This document shows, piece after piece, positions 52,809 through 61,591 of a stretch of DNA of 64,000 nucleotides. This stretch comes from Hydrogenophilus sp. (lineage in GTDB: Bacteria; Pseudomonadota; Gammaproteobacteria; Burkholderiales; Thiobacillaceae). How positions within the stretch are numbered: the first letter of the stretch is position 1; each line of letters starts with the position of its first letter. The notes beneath the pieces were generated by a model that was not told where the DNA came from, searched no databases, and saw only the letters and a program-made list of their open reading frames with translations. Where the stretch lies: contig DYFK01000004.1 in the NCBI GenBank assembly GCA_020725265.1, positions 26,460-90,459 of the forward strand, in the 5' to 3' direction. Made by a program: the position numbers and the translations under genes.

Positions 52809-53872
52809 GTTCCGGTCTGTTCCAGAATGGCGAGATCGCGCGCGTCGAACAGGTCATGGCTGAGGTAGCGACGCGCCCATCGTCCAGGTTCGCAGCGCAA
52901 CGGCGGCGCCGGCTCGCCATCGACGAAATGACGGTGGACGGCGTCGCACTCGTTGAAGTCCATGTCGGCGCGCACCGGCGTGATGCCGGTGAAACGGGCA
53001 TTGATTTCGAAGAACGCGTAGCCGCCGTCGCGCGTCTCGCGCGCCTGGAAATTGCACGGGCCGATCAGGCCGAGCCCAGCCAGGCGCGCCGTCATCGCCA
53101 GCACCACCGACTCCAGCGCCGGCTGGCGGAGGGTTTCCACGGTGAACGGCAATCCATGCCAGAGCGTGTTGCGGCTCAGAAACAAGCCAAGCGGCCGCCC
53201 GGCCGAGCCAACCACGACCTGCGCCGAATATTCGTTGTCCTGACGCAGCCGGTCGCCATCCATGGCGCCGGCCCGGGTCGCCATGCCGGCTGGCGCCAGA
53301 TATTCCTGGACGATGGCCGGCCCCGTCGCCGCCGTCAGCGCGGCTTCCAGGCCGGCCCGGTCGAACGCCAACCGCACGCCGCGCGAGGCGTAACCGAAGC
53401 GGGGTTTGACCAGCAGTGGAAAACCGCGCTCGGCGATCAACCGTTCGATACCGTCGGCATCGTCGGCGGCGACGGTAGCGGCGAAACATTCGCCGAAAAA
53501 CCGCGCGCTTTCCAGTTTGTCATTGCTGACGCGGATCACCTCGGATGAAGCGACCACGACCCGGCAGCCATGGCGCTGTTCGAGCGCATGGCGATGTCCG
53601 GCCAATAACGGCAGTTCGGAATCGTGACCGGGCACCAGCAACTCCGGCCGCTCCCGCGCCAGCACCCGATCGAGCGCTTCCAGATAGGCGTCGGCGTCGC
53701 TCGTGGGGGGCATCAGATGCAAGCGGTCGCAACGGAAGTTGCCGGCGGCCACCGCCTCGCAATTCGCGCCAATCACACGGTAGCGCCGCGCCGCGCGGCG
53801 GAAGGCATGGAGGACACCGTAACCGACGCCACTGCCGACGCTGGTGACGAGAACCGATGGAGCGAGCGACAT
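52790..53872 (-). CDS. ATP-grasp family ligase (second of two)
   Basis: 360 aa (start ATG 53872; a longer frame to 53911 exists). The N-terminal VLVTSVGSGVGYGVLHAFRR and VIGANCEAVAAGNFRCDR resemble CarB-like pre-ATP-grasp domains. The ATP-grasp part has FPLLVKPRFGYASRGVRLAF, AIVQEYLAP and FFEINARFTGITPVR. Its architecture parallels the ligase at 49932, so two related amide-forming steps may exist in the cluster. It precedes the epimerase with a 19-nt overlap and diverges from the CmoA-like gene over 101 bp. Confidence 0.86.
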   Translation of the reverse strand: MSLAPSVLVTSVGSGVGYGVLHAFRRAARRYRVIGANCEAVAAGNFRCDRLHLMPPTSDADAYLEALDRVLARERPELLVPGHDSELPLLAGHRHALEQRHGCRVVVASSEVIRVSNDKLESARFFGECFAATVAADDADGIERLIAERGFPLLVKPRFGYASRGVRLAFDRAGLEAALTAATGPAIVQEYLAPAGMATRAGAMDGDRLRQDNEYSAQVVVGSAGRPLGLFLSRNTLWHGLPFTVETLRQPALESVVLAMTARLAGLGLIGPCNFQARETRDGGYAFFEINARFTGITPVRADMDFNECDAVHRHFVDGEPAPPLRCEPGRWARRYLSHDLFDARDLAILEQTGTWPAST

Positions 53873-53973
53873 GGGTACGCTGCGGGTTGGAAATGACGAT
53901 TGCGGGGTCACGCGAGGTTACACTACGACCGCTTCGGGCGCACCGCGTCGCGCCTGGGAAAGGGAATGCCGCC

Positions 53974-54687
53974 GTGGATGTCGGCAACAACATCATGCTT
54001 ACCGGGGATAGCTGGAATTTCGCCGACAGCGTCGAATCCTTCGAGGACCACATCGCGCAGTCGATCCCGCATTGCCAGGAACAGCGCGAGTTCATCGCCG
54101 GACTCGCGCGTTTCTTCCTGCACGGCAACGCGACCGCCTACGAGATCGGCGTTGCCACCGGCGCTTTGGCCAGGGCCGTGCTGGCGCGGGTGCCCCAGCG
54201 TGATTGCCGCTATATCGGCCTCGACCGGGTACCAGGCATGATCGAGAGAGCCCGCCGTGGACTGGCGGGCGATCCTCGCTTCCAGGCGATCGAGGCCGAC
54301 GCGCTCGACTTCCCTTTCGACAACGCCGCGCTCATCCTGTCCCACTACACATTGCAATTCATCCCTTTGCCCGAACGCGCCGCCCTGCTCGGCCGCCTGC
54401 ATGCCGTGTTGCGGCCGGGTGGCGCTCTGGTGATCTACGAAAAAACCCTGGGCGGCGACGCCCGCGTCCAGGACATCCTCACGCAGATGTATTTCGAGTT
54501 CAAGGCTCGCCAGGGCCTCAGCGCGGAAGTCATCATCAACAAAGCCCATGCCCTGCAGGGCGTGGCCATGCCGATCTCGTTCGAGGACAACCTGCGCCAG
54601 CTGCGCGCGGCCGGTTTCACCCGTATCGAGGTGATCTACCGGGCCTACGCATTCGTCGGCTTTCTCGCGATCAAGGAACCTTCATGA
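53974..54687 (+). CDS. CmoA-like SAM-binding protein
   Basis: About 237 aa, class I SAM fold. Its sequence tracks E. coli CmoA, the carboxy-SAM synthase: an early FEDHIAQSIPHCQEQREFIAG, LQFIPLPERAALLGRLHAVL, GGALVIYEKTLGGDARVQD, and a C-terminal LRQLRAAGFTRIEV. The SAM motif EIGVATGALARAVLARVP differs from CmoA's DLGCSLG. The start is GTG 53974, with an AAGGGA about 8 nt upstream; ATG 53995 is an alternative. CmoA makes carboxy-SAM from SAM and prephenate for tRNA modification, but the context here is biosynthetic and no cmoB is nearby. Whether it makes carboxy-SAM or is a plain methyltransferase is open. It overlaps the FkbM gene by 4 nt. Confidence 0.8.
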   Translation: MDVGNNIMLTGDSWNFADSVESFEDHIAQSIPHCQEQREFIAGLARFFLHGNATAYEIGVATGALARAVLARVPQRDCRYIGLDRVPGMIERARRGLAGDPRFQAIEADALDFPFDNAALILSHYTLQFIPLPERAALLGRLHAVLRPGGALVIYEKTLGGDARVQDILTQMYFEFKARQGLSAEVIINKAHALQGVAMPISFEDNLRQLRAAGFTRIEVIYRAYAFVGFLAIKEPS

Positions 54688-55538
54688 ACGACTCCATCCT
54701 GCGGCTCGATGTCCAGGGCGTCCAATTCCAGTTGCCGATCCCGGAAGACAACCCCTCGGCGCGCAACTTCCAGGCGGTCTACCAGAAGAACGGCAATTAC
54801 GAGGCGGTCATGGTCGCGCTGCTGACGCGCATCCTCGACTCCCTGCCGGAACCGGTGTTCGTCGATCTCGGCGCCTTCATCGGCTACTACACCTTCTATT
54901 GCGCCAGGCTGCTGGCCGGCCGGGCACGCGTCCACAGCGTCGAGAGCAATCCCGAGTATGTCGAGATCCTGCGCCGCGGGATCGCGCTCAACGGCGTCGA
55001 CAATGTCGATATCATCCATGCCACGCTGTCCGACCGGACCGAGCCGGTGCGCATCAACGGCACCTCGGTGTCGGCGGTGGCGGATACCGGCCTGGAATTG
55101 ATGGCGGAGACATTCGACAGCGTCAGCCGGCGGCTCGGCTTTCGGCCCAACGTCGCCAAGATGGACGTGCATGGTTTCGAGGGCAAGATGCTCGGCGGCA
55201 TGACCGAGACCCTGCGCGGCAGCCTGCGCTACCTGCTGCTGGAACTGCATCCCAATGTCTATCTGGAGAAATACACGCCCGGCATCACCCGCATGCGCAT
55301 CCTGGACATGCTGGAGGATGCCGGCTTCCGGCTCTATTACGTGGCCGGCCACCGCTACACCTGGTCCGATGGCATGCGCCGTTTCTTCGAGACCGGCCGC
55401 TTCGCCTGGCAACCGCTGACCCGGGAAACGCGTGGCATGTTGCTGTTCGATCGCCACAACCACCTGTTCATCCTGGCCAGCAAGACACCGATGGAAGAAC
55501 TGGTCGGCCCCTCCGAACTCGATCCCAGCCTGGAATGA
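54684..55538 (+). CDS. FkbM-family methyltransferase
   Basis: 284-aa SAM-dependent methyltransferase. The SAM motif is EPVFVDLGAFIGYYTFYCA, followed by VHSVESNPEYVEILRRGI. The FkbM hallmark VAKMDVHGFEGKMLGGM and LLLELHPNVYLEK are present. The family O-methylates hydroxyl groups on sugars or polyketides. It is coupled to the CmoA-like gene (ATGA overlap) and followed by a glycosyltransferase, which suggests glycan decoration. Confidence 0.88.
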   Translation: MNDSILRLDVQGVQFQLPIPEDNPSARNFQAVYQKNGNYEAVMVALLTRILDSLPEPVFVDLGAFIGYYTFYCARLLAGRARVHSVESNPEYVEILRRGIALNGVDNVDIIHATLSDRTEPVRINGTSVSAVADTGLELMAETFDSVSRRLGFRPNVAKMDVHGFEGKMLGGMTETLRGSLRYLLLELHPNVYLEKYTPGITRMRILDMLEDAGFRLYYVAGHRYTWSDGMRRFFETGRFAWQPLTRETRGMLLFDRHNHLFILASKTPMEELVGPSELDPSLE

Positions 55539-55584
55539 ACAACCGGTATTGCCCAATCCGTCCACCCGTCCTCCGGAGTCGGAC

Positions 55585-56764
55585 ATGAACGATCCGACGC
55601 GACTGCAAGGACGCCAGCCCCTGCCCCTGCCCCACGCCGACCGTAGCCAGCCTCGCCTGACCCTGAGCGGCGCGCTGGAGCCCCTGTCGCCGGCCGAGGC
55701 GTTGCTGCTGCTGATCGAGGCGCGGCGCGCGCTGATGCCCGGCGGGCGCCTGGAGATCGTCGCCAGCGCCGAGCTCGACCTGGCCGCCATCCGCCACTTC
55801 GCGGACCTGCTCGGCCTGACCCCGGCGCCGGCCGAGGCGGACGGCGCGACGGCGGCCTGGATCAAGCCGGCGCGCGGCGTCGACGGCGAACCGCGCGTCT
55901 CCATCGCCATCCCCGCCTATTCCCCGCGTTTCTTCGAAGCGGCGCTGACCAGCGCGCTGAATCAGAGTTACGACAACCTCGACGTCGTCGTCTGCGACGA
56001 TTCGCCCGACGCCGGGATCGGCGAGATCTGCCAGCGTCTCCAACGCTTGCGCCGATTCCGTTACCTGCGCAACCCGACCCGGCTCAAGGGGCGCGCCAAC
56101 TACGCCCGCTGCCTGGACGAGGCCGAGGGCGAATTCCTCAAGTACCTCAACCACGACGACGTGCTCGCGCCCGACTGCGTCGAACGTCTGGTCGACGCCT
56201 TCCGGCGCGCGCCGGACATTGCCCTGGCCACTTCCTACCGGGCGCGCGTCGACGAACACGGCGCGCCGCTGCCCGACCAGCCGGCGACCCGGCCGCTGGT
56301 CGAGTCGGACAGCATCCTGCACGGCGCCAGCCTGCTCAACGTCATGCTCATGGCCGGCCTCAACGTGGTCGGCGAACCGAGCACGACGATGTTCCGCAAG
56401 GCCGACCTGATCGTCGGCAAGCCGGACTACTTCTGTTTCGACGGCGTCGTCGCGCGCGGCGTCATCGACATGGCGATGTGGTCGACCCTGCTGCTGCGCG
56501 GCGACGCGGTCTATCTGCGCGCGCCGCTCAGCCAGTTCCGCATCCATGCCGACCAGCAACAGCAGGATCCGGCGATCCGCCAGTTGGGCATGCAGGGCAT
56601 CCGCAATCTCCAGGAAGGTCTGGCTGCGTCTGGGTCTGCACGCGGCGTTCCGGCGCGACCAGTTCCTGGGCCGGCCGTTTCCGGACGATGGCGGCGGCTG
56701 GCGGGCGCTGCCGTTCACGCCGGTGCCGCAGCCGCCACCGACCCGGCTCTGGAATTTTTCCTGA
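55585..56764 (+). CDS. Family 2 glycosyltransferase with methyltransferase-like N-terminal segment, frameshifted
   Basis: The start ATG 55585 has GGAG 7 nt upstream. Residues about 28-95 (LEPLSPAEALLLLIEARRAL, MPGGRLEIV) look like the C-terminal part of a SAM-methyltransferase domain without its SAM-binding half. Residues about 105-350 are a GT-A glycosyltransferase, with RVSIAIPAYSPRFFEAALTS, VVVCDDSPDAG and an acidic HDD pair. One extra base near 56616-56618 shifts the frame. Reading on in the +1 frame gives WLRLGLHAAFRRDQFLG and a stop at 56764, 9 nt before the next gene, whereas the unshifted frame runs 172 nt into that gene. Sequencing error or real lesion cannot be told apart. Confidence 0.78.
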
Positions 56765-56773
56765 GGCGGCGCG

Positions 56774-57874
56774 ATGACCCGGATCACCGTAACCCGGCCG
56801 CTGCTGCCGCCGCTGACCGACTTCCTGCCCTACCTGGAGCAGATCTGGGCAAGCGGCCAGCTCACCAATGGCGGCCCGTTCCACGCCCGTCTGGAAGCCG
56901 CCGTGGCCGAGCGGCTGGGGGTCGGCCACGTGTCCCTGACCGGTAACGGCACCCTGGCGCTGATGCTGGCGATCCGTGCCCTCGACCTGCGCGGCGAGAT
57001 CATCACCACGCCGTTTTCCTTCGTCGCCACCAGCCACGCGCTGCGCTGGGCCGGCCTGACCCCGGTGTTCGCCGACATCGATCCAGTCAGCCTCAACCTC
57101 GATCCGGCCGCCGCCGAAGCGGCGATCACCCCGCGCACCGGCGGCCTGCTGCCGGTGCACGTCTACGGCCGGCCATGCGCCCTGGCGCTCGACGAGCTGG
57201 CGCGCGCGCGCGGCCTGCCGCTGCTCTACGACGCCGCCCATGTGTTCGGCGCGCGCGCCACGCCGGCGCTGGCCGGGCGCGGCGACATGGCGGTGCTCAG
57301 TTTCCACGCCACCAAGGTGTTCCACACCTTCGAGGGCGGCGCCGTGGTATCGCCCGACGCCGAGACCAAGCGGCGGGTCGACCGGCTGCGCAATTTCGGC
57401 TTCGCCAGCGAAACCGAGGTGGTCGACGTCGGCATCAACGCCAAAATGAACGAATTGCAGGCCGCCTTCGGCCTGCTCCACCTGGACCGGCTGGATGCCG
57501 CGATCGCCGCGCGCGCCGCCATCGCCGCCGCCTATCGGGCCGGCCTCGCCGACGTGCCCGGCATCGCCTGTCCGACACCATCCGCGCTGGCGACCGACAA
57601 CCACGGCTATTTCCCGATCCGGGTCGGCGTCGACCATCCCGGTGGCCGCGATGGCTTGTACCGTCGCCTGCGCGAGGCCGGCATCCTGGCGCGCCGCTAT
57701 TTCCATCCCCTGATCAGCGATTTCCCGATGTACCGCGATGCCCCCGGCGCGCAACCGGACAACCTGCCGGTGGCGCGCCGGGTCGCCGCCGAAATCCTGT
57801 GCCTGCCGATCTTCCCGGACATGACGGCGGCCGACCGCGACCGGATCATCGAAGTGGTCCGGCGACCCGCGTGA
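56774..57874 (+). CDS. DegT/DnrJ/EryC1/StrS-family aminotransferase
   Basis: 366-aa PLP enzyme that usually transaminates a keto-sugar nucleotide. The PLP lysine is in LSFHATKVFHTFEGGAVV. Other marks are SLTGNGTLALMLAIRALDL, ITTPFSFVATSHAL, YDAAHVFGA and GINAKMNELQAAFG. The C terminus RRYFHPLISDFPMYRDAPGA is also typical. Last gene of the accessory cluster; it follows the glycosyltransferase by 9 nt. The cluster content fits synthesis and transfer of an amino sugar or a similar surface modification. Confidence 0.92.
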   Translation: MTRITVTRPLLPPLTDFLPYLEQIWASGQLTNGGPFHARLEAAVAERLGVGHVSLTGNGTLALMLAIRALDLRGEIITTPFSFVATSHALRWAGLTPVFADIDPVSLNLDPAAAEAAITPRTGGLLPVHVYGRPCALALDELARARGLPLLYDAAHVFGARATPALAGRGDMAVLSFHATKVFHTFEGGAVVSPDAETKRRVDRLRNFGFASETEVVDVGINAKMNELQAAFGLLHLDRLDAAIAARAAIAAAYRAGLADVPGIACPTPSALATDNHGYFPIRVGVDHPGGRDGLYRRLREAGILARRYFHPLISDFPMYRDAPGAQPDNLPVARRVAAEILCLPIFPDMTAADRDRIIEVVRRPA

Positions 57875-57884
57875 GGACGAGGTC

Positions 57885-60800
57885 ATGCGCCAGGGATCAT
57901 CCATGCCCGCCCGCTTACGTTCGTTGCTGCTGAAAACCCCGGTGCTGATCGGCCTGGGCCTGCTCGGCGCCTGGCTGTTGTTCGCCTGGCTGGCATTCGA
58001 GCCGCTGGTCCGATGGGCCGCGCCCAAATATGTCGCCGAGCGGAGCGGGCATGTCCTGCGCATCGGCTCCGCCAGCCTGCATCCGTTCGCGTTGTCGGTG
58101 CGTCTGGGCGACGTCGCCCTGGACGAGCCGGACGGCGCGCCGCTGCTGGCGTTCGAGGAGTTGCTGGTCGATTTCGACAGCACCGGCGTGTTGCGCGGGG
58201 CCTGGGGCTTCGACGCCATCGACCTGACCGGTCCGCGCGCGTGGCTTGCGTTGCGCGCGGACGGCCGGCTCAACTGGAGCGCGCTGGTCGATGCCTTCCG
58301 GAATCCCGAACCACCGACCGACGACAGCCTGCCACGGCTGCTGATCCGGCAGTTGCGACTGGCCGGCGGCCGCGTCGACCTGGTCGATCACCGGGTCGGC
58401 TTCGAGACCGCGCTCGATCCGCTCGATCTCAACCTGAGCGATCTGTCGACCCTGCCCGACGACGTCGGCGCCTATGCAATCGAAGCCACCACCGAGCCGG
58501 GCGCGCGCATCCGCTGGCAGGGTGACCTGACGCTGAACCCCGTCGCCGCCAAGGGTCGCGTCGCCATCGATCGGGTCGCGCTCGACCGGCTCTGGCCCTA
58601 TCTGCGCGCGCGCCTGCGCATGGCGCCACCCAAGGGTGTCGCCGCGTTGTCCCTGAATTACCGGGCCGGCTACGCCGACCGCGAGTTCTCGCTAAACCTG
58701 GACGACATCGGTTTCGAGCTGGCCGAGCTGGAACTGCGCGGCGTCGAGGCCCCGACGCCGGCCGTCGCGCTCGACCGGATCACGCTGGCCGGCGGCCGCT
58801 TCGACCTCGGCGAACGCCGCCTGGATCTGGGCGAGATCAACCTGGGCGGTGGTCAGCTCCGGCTCAAGCGCGAAACCGACGGCCGTCTCGACATCGGGGA
58901 CTGGTTCGCCGGTGCTCCGCCCGCGGATCCGGCCACCACCCCGCCGGAAGCCCCGGCACCGATGACCGTCGCCGCGTCCCCGACGACCGGGACCGTCCCG
59001 GCCTGGCGACTGAACCTGGAGCGTCTCGCGCTCGATGGCATCGGTCTGCGCGTGGAGGATGCCGGCTTCGCCAAGCCGCTCGTGCTCGAACTCGGCAACC
59101 TGCGCCTGGGCCTGGCCGCCCACGCCGAGCTCGGCGGCGCCCGGATGCTCGCCCGCGTAGAGGACATCGGCATCGACCTGTCCGGCCTGCGCCTGCTCGC
59201 CGAGGCCGGATCGGCACCACTGTTCGTGCTGGGCGGCCTGGCCGTGACCGGGGGCATGATCGATCTCGGCGAGCGCGCCGCCAGCTTCGACCAGATCGGA
59301 CTGGTCAACGGCAAGCTGGAACTGACGCGCGCCGCCGATGGCCGGATACCGCTGCTCGCCGCCCTCACCCGCGTCGGCGCGACGTCGGTGGCGCCACCCG
59401 CGCCATCCGACGCCGGGACGGCGCCGGCCTGGCGTTACCGGATCGGGCATCTCGGCCTGTCCGGATTCGAGATCGGCGCGCGCGACGAAAGCGTTCGCCC
59501 CGCCGGTGGCCTGACCCTGGAGCGGATCGAGCTTGGCATCGACGGCATCAGCGACGATCCCGAGGCACCGCTGCCGACGCGGCTGAGCGCCACCATCCGT
59601 GAGGGTGGCAGCCTGCGCGTCGAGGGCAAGCTGACGCCGGCCGCGCCCGCCGCCGACCTGCGTCTGAAACTGGAACGGCTGGCGCTGGCGCCGGCGCAAC
59701 CTTGGCTGTCCCAGGCCGCCAACCTCCGGTTCGCCTCCGGCCATGCCGGCCTGCATGGCCGCCTGCGTTACGACGGTGGTGCCGCGCGCGCCCGTCAGCT
59801 CGATTTCCGTGGCGGCTTCTCGGTCACCGACCTGCTCCTGAACGAGACCGAAAGCGGCGAGCGTTTCCTGGCCTGGCGGATGTTGGCCAGCGACAGCGCG
59901 CGCGCCAGCCTCGACCACCTCGCCATCGCCGAGCTGCGCCTCGACCAGCTCGGCGCCAAGCTGGTGATCCAGGCGGACAAGACCGTCAACCTGAAGAACA
60001 TCCTGAAGACACCCGAATCCCCGCCGGTCGACATGGTCGTCACCCCGGCCGCCACCCCGGCCGCGCCAGCCGGCGCGCCGCCGCCGGCGTTCCGCCTCGA
60101 CATCGACCGGGTTCGCGTCGAACGCGGCGAACTCGACTTCGCAGATCTGTCGCTGGCGCTGCCGTTCGGCACCCGCGTGCATGATTTCACGGCCACGCTC
60201 AACGGCATCTCCACCCGAACCGGCCAGCGCGCCGAGCTGGAACTGGATGGCCGCGTAGACGACCACGGCATGGCGCGCGCGGTCGGCCAGTTCGACCTGT
60301 TCGACCCGACCGACTTCATGGACATCAAGGCGGTGTTTCGCAATGTCGAGATGAACCGGCTGACGCCCTACACCGCCACCTTCGCGGGCTACAAGATCGC
60401 TTCCGGCAAACTTTCGCTCGATCTCGAATACAAGATCCAGCAGCGCCAGTTGCTCGGCGAGAACCAGATCGTCATGGACCGCCTGACCCTGGGCGAGCGG
60501 CTGGAAGGTCCGGACATCAAGCACCTGCCGCTGGAACTGGCGATCGCCATCCTGCGCGACAGCAACGGTGTCATCGACCTCGGCCTGCCGGTTTCCGGCA
60601 GCCTCGACGATCCCCAGTTCAGCTACGGCCGCATCATCTGGAAGGCCATCGGCAACATCCTGACCAAGCTGGTCACCGCGCCCTTCCGCGCCCTCGGCGC
60701 GCTGTTCGGCGGCGACGGCGAGAAACTGGAAAAGATCGTGTTCGAGCCGGGCGAGGCCGGCCTGACGCCGCCGGAGAAGGAAAAATTCGGCGCCATCGGC

Positions 60801-61451
60801 CAGATCCTGAACAAACGTCCCGGCCTTGCCCTGACCGTGCATGGCGTCTGGTCGGCCGAACGCGACCGCCCGGCGATGCGGGAAACCCGGCTGCGCCGCG
60901 CCATCGCCGAAGCCATGGGCCTGCGCCTGGCCGCCGACGAGGAGCCGGGACCGATCTCCACCGCCAATCCGAAGGCGCGCGCCGCGCTCGAAAGCCTGTA
61001 CGCCCAGCGTTTCGGCGCGCGCGACTGGGAAACCCTGTCGGCGAAATGGCGTCAGGCCAATCCGGACCCCGCGAAGAAAGCCGAGGAAGGTCGTCTGATG
61101 TCCCGACTGAAAAACCTGCTGGTCCGGGAACAGCCGCCGCCGCCCCTGTCCGGCGACGAACTCGCCGAGCTGGCCGGCGCCGACCTGCACGATCTGCTGT
61201 ACCGCCGCCTGTTCGAGCGCGAACAGGTCGGGGATGCCGATCTCCAGGCCCTGGCCGGACGCCGCGCCCAGGCCATCGTGTCCGGCCTGATCGCGGCCGG
61301 GGCGCCGGCGGCACGCGTCCGCGCCGGCGCCATCGAAGCCCATGCCGGCGATGGCGCCGACATTCCGGCGCGCCTGGAGCTGGGCGTCGCGGCAACGCCC
61401 ACCGAGTCCGCCGTCGGCCCGAACGCCGACACGTCCAAGGCGCGGGATTAG
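57885..61451 (+). CDS. DUF748 (AsmA-like) envelope protein
   Basis: 1188 aa. An N-terminal membrane anchor (about residues 18-40) is followed by a large periplasmic part made of repeated AsmA/TamB-like beta stretches. The DUF748 core near the end has FDLFDPTDFMDIKAVFRNV, LSLDLEYKIQQRQL and DRLTLGERLEGPDIKHLPLE. A C-terminal OmpA-like segment follows (IVFEPGEAGLTPPEKEK). This bridge-like family is linked to phospholipid transport and outer-membrane homeostasis. It begins 10 nt after the aminotransferase gene, so it may be read from the same transcript. An ATG six codons in (57903) is a possible start. Confidence 0.9.
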   Translation: MRQGSSMPARLRSLLLKTPVLIGLGLLGAWLLFAWLAFEPLVRWAAPKYVAERSGHVLRIGSASLHPFALSVRLGDVALDEPDGAPLLAFEELLVDFDSTGVLRGAWGFDAIDLTGPRAWLALRADGRLNWSALVDAFRNPEPPTDDSLPRLLIRQLRLAGGRVDLVDHRVGFETALDPLDLNLSDLSTLPDDVGAYAIEATTEPGARIRWQGDLTLNPVAAKGRVAIDRVALDRLWPYLRARLRMAPPKGVAALSLNYRAGYADREFSLNLDDIGFELAELELRGVEAPTPAVALDRITLAGGRFDLGERRLDLGEINLGGGQLRLKRETDGRLDIGDWFAGAPPADPATTPPEAPAPMTVAASPTTGTVPAWRLNLERLALDGIGLRVEDAGFAKPLVLELGNLRLGLAAHAELGGARMLARVEDIGIDLSGLRLLAEAGSAPLFVLGGLAVTGGMIDLGERAASFDQIGLVNGKLELTRAADGRIPLLAALTRVGATSVAPPAPSDAGTAPAWRYRIGHLGLSGFEIGARDESVRPAGGLTLERIELGIDGISDDPEAPLPTRLSATIREGGSLRVEGKLTPAAPAADLRLKLERLALAPAQPWLSQAANLRFASGHAGLHGRLRYDGGAARARQLDFRGGFSVTDLLLNETESGERFLAWRMLASDSARASLDHLAIAELRLDQLGAKLVIQADKTVNLKNILKTPESPPVDMVVTPAATPAAPAGAPPPAFRLDIDRVRVERGELDFADLSLALPFGTRVHDFTATLNGISTRTGQRAELELDGRVDDHGMARAVGQFDLFDPTDFMDIKAVFRNVEMNRLTPYTATFAGYKIASGKLSLDLEYKIQQRQLLGENQIVMDRLTLGERLEGPDIKHLPLELAIAILRDSNGVIDLGLPVSGSLDDPQFSYGRIIWKAIGNILTKLVTAPFRALGALFGGDGEKLEKIVFEPGEAGLTPPEKEKFGAIGQILNKRPGLALTVHGVWSAERDRPAMRETRLRRAIAEAMGLRLAADEEPGPISTANPKARAALESLYAQRFGARDWETLSAKWRQANPDPAKKAEEGRLMSRLKNLLVREQPPPPLSGDELAELAGADLHDLLYRRLFEREQVGDADLQALAGRRAQAIVSGLIAAGAPAARVRAGAIEAHAGDGADIPARLELGVAATPTESAVGPNADTSKARD

Positions 61452-61591
61452 TGACAAAGTGGTCTTGATATTGCCGGCCGCATTCGGCACGATGGCCCGC
61501 GATTCGCGCGACATCCTTCCGATGTCCGCATGCCATCCGAACTTGTCGCGATAACAGGCACGGTAACCGGGGACCGTGTCCGAGGAGGACC

